Assembly: GCA_003541675.1 (NCBI GenBank)
Contig: DPMC01000222.1
Span: 1-9,825, forward strand
Length of the DNA stretch: 9,825 bases
Reading direction: 5' to 3'
DNA from: Acidimicrobiaceae bacterium
Lineage (GTDB): Bacteria > Actinomycetota > Acidimicrobiia > Acidimicrobiales > MedAcidi-G1
The notes beneath the pieces are model-generated. The model was not told the origin of the DNA. It ran no database searches and was given only the letters and a program-made list of their open reading frames with translations. The translations under genes and the position numbers were made by a program. Of this stretch, positions 7,081 to 9,825 are shown one piece after another (the stretch's first letter is position 1; the number at the start of each line of letters is the position of its first letter).

Positions 7081-7940
7081 TTAGCGCGCAACCGGTGGTG
7101 GAGTCGGATCCAGGCCCGGACCAGCACGCCGGCCAGCAGCGTGCCGGCACCCAGGGCCACCAGCCCTCCAGCGGCGTCCAACCAGAAGTGGTTGCCGGTG
7201 ACGATCACGGCGAACAGTGTGGCCACCGGGTAGGCGACGGCCAGCGCCCTGACGGCGCGTGTCCGGACCGTTGGCCAGATGACCAGCGCACACCACGTGG
7301 CCCAGGCGAAGTGAAGGCTGGGCATCGCCGCGTACTGGTTGCTGACGCGTTGCATTGTCCCCGAGTCGAACGACCAGAGCCCGCCGACGTCGGTCACCGT
7401 GTCGACGTAGGGATGCATGTGGGCCAGACAGGCCCCAAACGTCCCGCAGTCTGAAAGCAGCCGTGGTGGCATGAGCGGAAATAGGGCAAAACCGATCAGG
7501 GCCAGCCCCGTCGTACACAGGAAGGTCGAGCGGTGGCGCGCATACAGGTGCGGGAAGCGCCGGTACACCCAGACCAGAGCGAACACCGTCACCGCGAAGT
7601 GAAACGTCCCGTAGAAGAGGTTCCAGAACTGGATGAACCACCGGTGGTCGAGGAAAGCCTGTTGGATTTCCAGTTCCCGGTAGAGGCCGATCGATCGTTC
7701 CAGGTCGATAATCCGTTCGGCATTGGCCAGCGCGTCGGCCACCGACACGGACTCGGATCCGAAGAGGTTCCGGATGGTGGAGTAGACGGCGTAGAAGCCG
7801 AAGACGAGGAGGATCTCAACCCACCAGTGGAGTCCGCTGCCCGGCCCGGCTGCACGCCGGGGAAACCGAACTAGACCCGCGCCGGGCACCGTTTCGTCAT
7901 GTTGTGATGCGGGCTGGGCCCTCGCGGGAACGATTTGCAC
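7077..7940 (-). CDS. PAP2_3-type membrane protein, related to inositol-phosphorylceramide synthase/Aur1
   Basis: A 287-residue integral membrane protein of the PAP2-related phosphotransferase group, whose members hydrolyse or transfer lipid phosphate head groups at the membrane. Hydrophobic segments lie at about 39-58, 103-126, 140-157, 207-224 and 236-276 (the last long enough for two). The family signatures are NLFYGTFHF (107-115), FPLMPPRLL (154-162), AAMPSLHFAWATW (204-216) and TGNHFWLDAAGG (248-259). His210, His251 and Asp255 match the His-His-Asp catalytic triad of the Aur1-type group. The true lipid substrate is unknown; a phosphatase or a polar-lipid head-group transferase are both possible. 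The GTG at 7940 begins 3 bp after the stop codon of the thioesterase gene, suggesting translational coupling. GGAG lies about 13 nt upstream, too far for a strong site, so a later start is possible. Confidence 0.88.
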   Translation of the reverse strand: MQIVPARAQPASQHDETVPGAGLVRFPRRAAGPGSGLHWWVEILLVFGFYAVYSTIRNLFGSESVSVADALANAERIIDLERSIGLYRELEIQQAFLDHRWFIQFWNLFYGTFHFAVTVFALVWVYRRFPHLYARHRSTFLCTTGLALIGFALFPLMPPRLLSDCGTFGACLAHMHPYVDTVTDVGGLWSFDSGTMQRVSNQYAAMPSLHFAWATWCALVIWPTVRTRAVRALAVAYPVATLFAVIVTGNHFWLDAAGGLVALGAGTLLAGVLVRAWIRLHHRLRAN

Positions 7941-7943
7941 GGT

Positions 7944-8333
7944 TCAGGTGAGGTCTCCGTTGACCCTGTCGAGGAACCGGTGGGTCTCGACGACCACTCG
8001 GATGATGCTTGCTGTGGCCACCACGGCGTCGCCCACCGTGGCCGTCGCCCCGAAGGTAAGACGGCGCCCTTCGACGCCTTCGAGGACCGCCTCGGCGGTG
8101 ACGCCGACGCCAGGTGCGGTGGGGGCCATGTGGTCGACGTGGATGCGCATACCCACGCTGGTCTCGCCATCGGCCAGCGAGCCGTCGAGTGCCTCGACCG
8201 AGGCTTCCTCCATTAGGGCCACCAGTCGTGGAGTGCCGAGGACCGGCACTTCGCCGGAGCGGAGGGCGATCGCCGTGTCGGCATCGGTGACGGTGTGGGA
8301 GGCGCGACCGCGCAACCCTGGCATCGGGGGCAC
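7944..8333 (-). CDS. FlK-like hotdog-fold acyl-CoA thioesterase
   Basis: A 129-residue single hotdog-domain protein resembling fluoroacetyl-CoA thioesterase FlK of Streptomyces cattleya, from memory of that sequence. Shared segments are LMEEASVEAL (40-49), VGMRIHVDHMAPTAPG (60-75) and the EGVEGRRLTF hairpin (85-94). The FlK catalytic triad Thr42/Glu50/His76 is matched by Thr34/Glu42/His68 with identical spacing of 8 and 26 residues. The Phe lid that gives FlK its fluoroacetyl specificity is not evident: the corresponding segment is ALRSGEVPVLG. The likely role is therefore hydrolysis of some other small or toxic acyl-CoA, or simple housekeeping turnover. The GTG at 8333 is preferred because TAGGGT ends 6 nt before it; an ATG at 8324 is the alternative. 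First gene of the thioesterase-PAP2-dxs group, divergent from tldD. Confidence 0.85.
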   Translation of the reverse strand: MPPMPGLRGRASHTVTDADTAIALRSGEVPVLGTPRLVALMEEASVEALDGSLADGETSVGMRIHVDHMAPTAPGVGVTAEAVLEGVEGRRLTFGATATVGDAVVATASIIRVVVETHRFLDRVNGDLT

Positions 8334-8338
8334 AGCGG

Positions 8339-8344
8339 TACCCT
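8339..8344 (+). promoter_or_regulatory. Possible -10 element TACCCT for tldD
   Basis: TACCCT fits TANNNT and would start a transcript near 8351, giving a leader of about 60 nt that contains the GC-rich repeats and the ribosome site of tldD. It overlaps by five bases the opposite-strand -10 of the thioesterase gene. No -35 box is evident. Confidence 0.25.
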
Positions 8345-8345
8345 A
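8340..8345 (-). promoter_or_regulatory. Candidate -10 element TAGGGT for the thioesterase-PAP2-dxs group
   Basis: On the minus strand TAGGGT ends exactly 6 nt before the GTG at 8333, placing the expected transcription start on the start codon. No ribosome site precedes that GTG, so a leaderless transcript is the simplest reading. No convincing -35 box is visible. Confidence 0.45.
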
Positions 8346-8352
8346 CGCATCC

Positions 8353-8388
8353 GCCCGGACCCGACCGGGACACCGGCCCGGACCGGGC
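8353..8388. repeat. GC-rich direct and inverted repeats in the tldD leader
   Basis: GCCCGGACC occurs at 8353-8361 and 8376-8384. The second copy is part of a perfect odd-length palindrome GCCCGG-A-CCGGGC (8376-8388). The first can pair with CCGGG at 8365-8369 around a 6-nt loop. The block lies between the divergent promoter area and the tldD ribosome site and could be an operator or a structured leader. Confidence 0.35.
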
Positions 8389-8398
8389 GCACAGGATC

Positions 8399-8403
8399 AG
8401 GAG
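8399..8403 (+). promoter_or_regulatory. Ribosome binding site of tldD
   Basis: AGGAG precedes three consecutive in-frame ATG codons (8405, 8408, 8411). Spacing to them is 1, 4 and 7 nt, so the third ATG is the best-placed start. Confidence 0.6.
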
Positions 8404-8410
8404 CATGATG

Positions 8411-9825
8411 ATGGCTGACGGCAACGGTTCTTCCGACACACCGGATACCGGGAGATTGGAAACGGGCCTTCTGGATTCGGGTCTGCTGGCCGACACGCTC
8501 TCGGTCGCCATGGCAACAGGTGGCGAGTTTGCCGAGGTGTTCGTGGAGGATCGGCGGTCCACCTCGGCGGTGCTCGACGACGGTCGGATCGAGGAACTGT
8601 CCAGTGGCCGGGATCGTGGCGCGGGGATTCGTGTTGTGGTGGGGGAGACCACTGGGTTTGCCCATACAGCCGACCTGTCGTCGGTCGGTCTGCGAAACGC
8701 GGCGGAGGCAGCATCGGCAGCGGCCCGTTCGGGTGGCGGTGGCGTCCGCGAGGTGGCCCTTGATGGCCACTCGGGCCCCTCCCCGGCGGCGATCGGGATG
8801 CCGCCCGCCGATGTACCCAAGGCCCGCAAGGTGGCGCTTCTGGAACGGGCCGATGCTGCGGCCCGTTCGGCCGATGGCGCCATAAGCCAGGTCTCGGCCC
8901 GCTACGGGGACTCACAGCGGCGAATCCAGGTGGCCAACAGTGAGGGGCTGTTGACCGGTGATCGCCAGATCCGCACCTTCTTTTCTGTCTCGTGCGTGGC
9001 GTCAGGCGACACCGGCCTGCAGACCGGCCGTGAATCAGTCGGCCACACCGTGGGGTTTGAACTCTTCGATTCTGTGGACGTCGATGATCTGGCTCGTCGG
9101 GCCGCCGGCCGGGCGATCACCAAGCTCGAGGCGGTGCCGGCACCCAGCGGCGAGATGCCAGTTGTGGTCGGCCCGGGCGGCGGCGGGGTGCTCTTCCATG
9201 AGGCATGCGGCCACGGCTTGGAAGCCGACCTGGTGGCCAAGTCGGCGTCGGTCTTCGCTGGTCGGCGCGGCGAGATGGTGGCCACACCGACGGTCAGTCT
9301 GATTGACGACGGCACGATGGCCGGAGAGTGGGGCTGCTTTGCCGTTGACGACGAGGGCCGCCCGGCGCAGCGCAACGTGCTGATCGAGGACGGAGTGCTG
9401 ACCGACTACATGTGGGACCGTCTCCGGGCCCGCAAAGAGGGGCGCGAGGGATCGGGCAACGGTCGTCGCCAGAGCTACCGGCACCTGCCCATGGTGCGGA
9501 TGACCAACACCTATCTAGAGGGCGGCGTCGACGATCCCGAGCAAATCGTGGCCGGAACCGACCATGGCGTGTACGTGGCCCAGTTGGGCGGCGGTCAGGT
9601 CAACACGGCCACCGGGGACTTCGTGTTCGGTATGACCGAGGCTTACCTGATCGAGAAGGGTCGCCTCACCGCTCCGATCCGCGAGGGAAACCTGATCGGC
9701 AACGGCCCGGAGGCCTTGTTGGCCATCGACGCCATTGCCGGTGACTTCGCCATGGGGTCACCGGGGACGTGCGGAAAGGACGGTCAGGGTGTCCCGGTGG
9801 GTGACGGCACGCCGACGCTGCGGGT
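8411..9825 (+). CDS. tldD: TldD metallopeptidase subunit (C-terminus cut by window edge)
   Basis: TldD is the zinc-bearing subunit of the TldD/TldE (PmbA) peptidase that cleaves unfolded peptides, including leader peptides of some modified peptide products and the antitoxin CcdA. About 471 codons are visible, close to the usual 450-490, so only a short C-terminal piece is missing. The N-terminal half has the typical GEFAEVFVEDRRSTSAVLDD and GRIEELSSGRDRG segments. The zinc motif HEACGH is at 263-268 with Glu264 as the catalytic acid, and a conserved late cysteine, Cys454 in TCGKDGQGVPVG, can serve as the third metal ligand. The HExxxH motif separates it from TldE, which lacks it. The third of three tandem ATGs is chosen for its 7-nt spacing from AGGAG. 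Divergent from the thioesterase gene; a tldE/pmbA partner may follow outside the window. Confidence 0.95.
   Translation, partial: MADGNGSSDTPDTGRLETGLLDSGLLADTLSVAMATGGEFAEVFVEDRRSTSAVLDDGRIEELSSGRDRGAGIRVVVGETTGFAHTADLSSVGLRNAAEAASAAARSGGGGVREVALDGHSGPSPAAIGMPPADVPKARKVALLERADAAARSADGAISQVSARYGDSQRRIQVANSEGLLTGDRQIRTFFSVSCVASGDTGLQTGRESVGHTVGFELFDSVDVDDLARRAAGRAITKLEAVPAPSGEMPVVVGPGGGGVLFHEACGHGLEADLVAKSASVFAGRRGEMVATPTVSLIDDGTMAGEWGCFAVDDEGRPAQRNVLIEDGVLTDYMWDRLRARKEGREGSGNGRRQSYRHLPMVRMTNTYLEGGVDDPEQIVAGTDHGVYVAQLGGGQVNTATGDFVFGMTEAYLIEKGRLTAPIREGNLIGNGPEALLAIDAIAGDFAMGSPGTCGKDGQGVPVGDGTPTLR

Noticed and set aside
7028..7150. Longer N-terminus for dxs starting at 7150
   Set aside because: The extension overlaps the PAP2 gene and is unlike any DXS; the conserved N-terminus begins at the GTG at 7027.
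7897..8883. 328-codon minus-strand open frame crossing the thioesterase and tldD genes
   Set aside because: It overlaps two recognised genes and their shared promoter region, and is Arg/Pro/Ser-rich without motifs.
1..9825. Mobile elements, CRISPR arrays, toxin-antitoxin, defence or biosynthetic clusters
   Set aside because: No transposase or integrase motifs, regularly spaced repeats, RNA genes or defence-type domains are visible. TldD can mature peptide products, but no precursor peptide or maturation enzyme is seen nearby.

Overview
The window is a gene-dense, GC-rich (about two thirds G+C by eye) chromosomal segment that looks like an ordinary housekeeping region of an actinobacterium. 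The evidence is a topoisomerase IV-type A subunit close to the actinobacterial form, a ferrochelatase with actinobacterial-type cysteines that probably hold a [2Fe-2S] cluster, an actinobacterial crotonase subtype, and leaderless-looking promoters. A member of the Acidimicrobiia or a related lineage is my guess, not something the sequence proves. I see no insertion sequence, integrase, phage gene, CRISPR array, tRNA or rRNA.

Left part (1-4379, all minus strand). In transcription order: a crotonase-family protein, ferrochelatase (hemH/cpfC), an unrecognised protein of about 104 residues, and a type IIA topoisomerase A subunit (parC-like), whose C-terminus runs off the left edge. The crotonase and ferrochelatase genes are 30 bp apart and probably cotranscribed. 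The small gene has its own promoter-like element and may restart transcription.

Middle (4380-5185). A 92-bp divergent promoter region separates the crotonase from the plus-strand nfuA-like gene, an Fe-S cluster carrier. nfuA converges on dxs with a 54-bp gap containing a short hairpin.

Right part (5186-8333, minus strand). In transcription order: an FlK-like hotdog thioesterase, a PAP2_3/inositol-phosphorylceramide-synthase-like membrane protein 3 bp downstream, and dxs, the first enzyme of the MEP isoprenoid pathway. A compact divergent promoter region (8334-8410) separates these from tldD, a zinc peptidase subunit that runs off the right edge.

Themes: isoprenoid, lipid and acyl-CoA chemistry (dxs, PAP2_3, thioesterase, crotonase) and Fe-S/haem metabolism (nfuA, hemH) sit side by side. 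NfuA could serve the predicted Fe-S cluster of the ferrochelatase and the Fe-S enzymes IspG/IspH downstream of DXS, but that link is inference. The most noteworthy signal is regulatory: five genes have a TANNNT -10-like hexamer ending 6-8 nt before the start codon and no well-placed Shine-Dalgarno sequence, as expected for leaderless mRNAs. I found no convincing previously undescribed multi-gene system.
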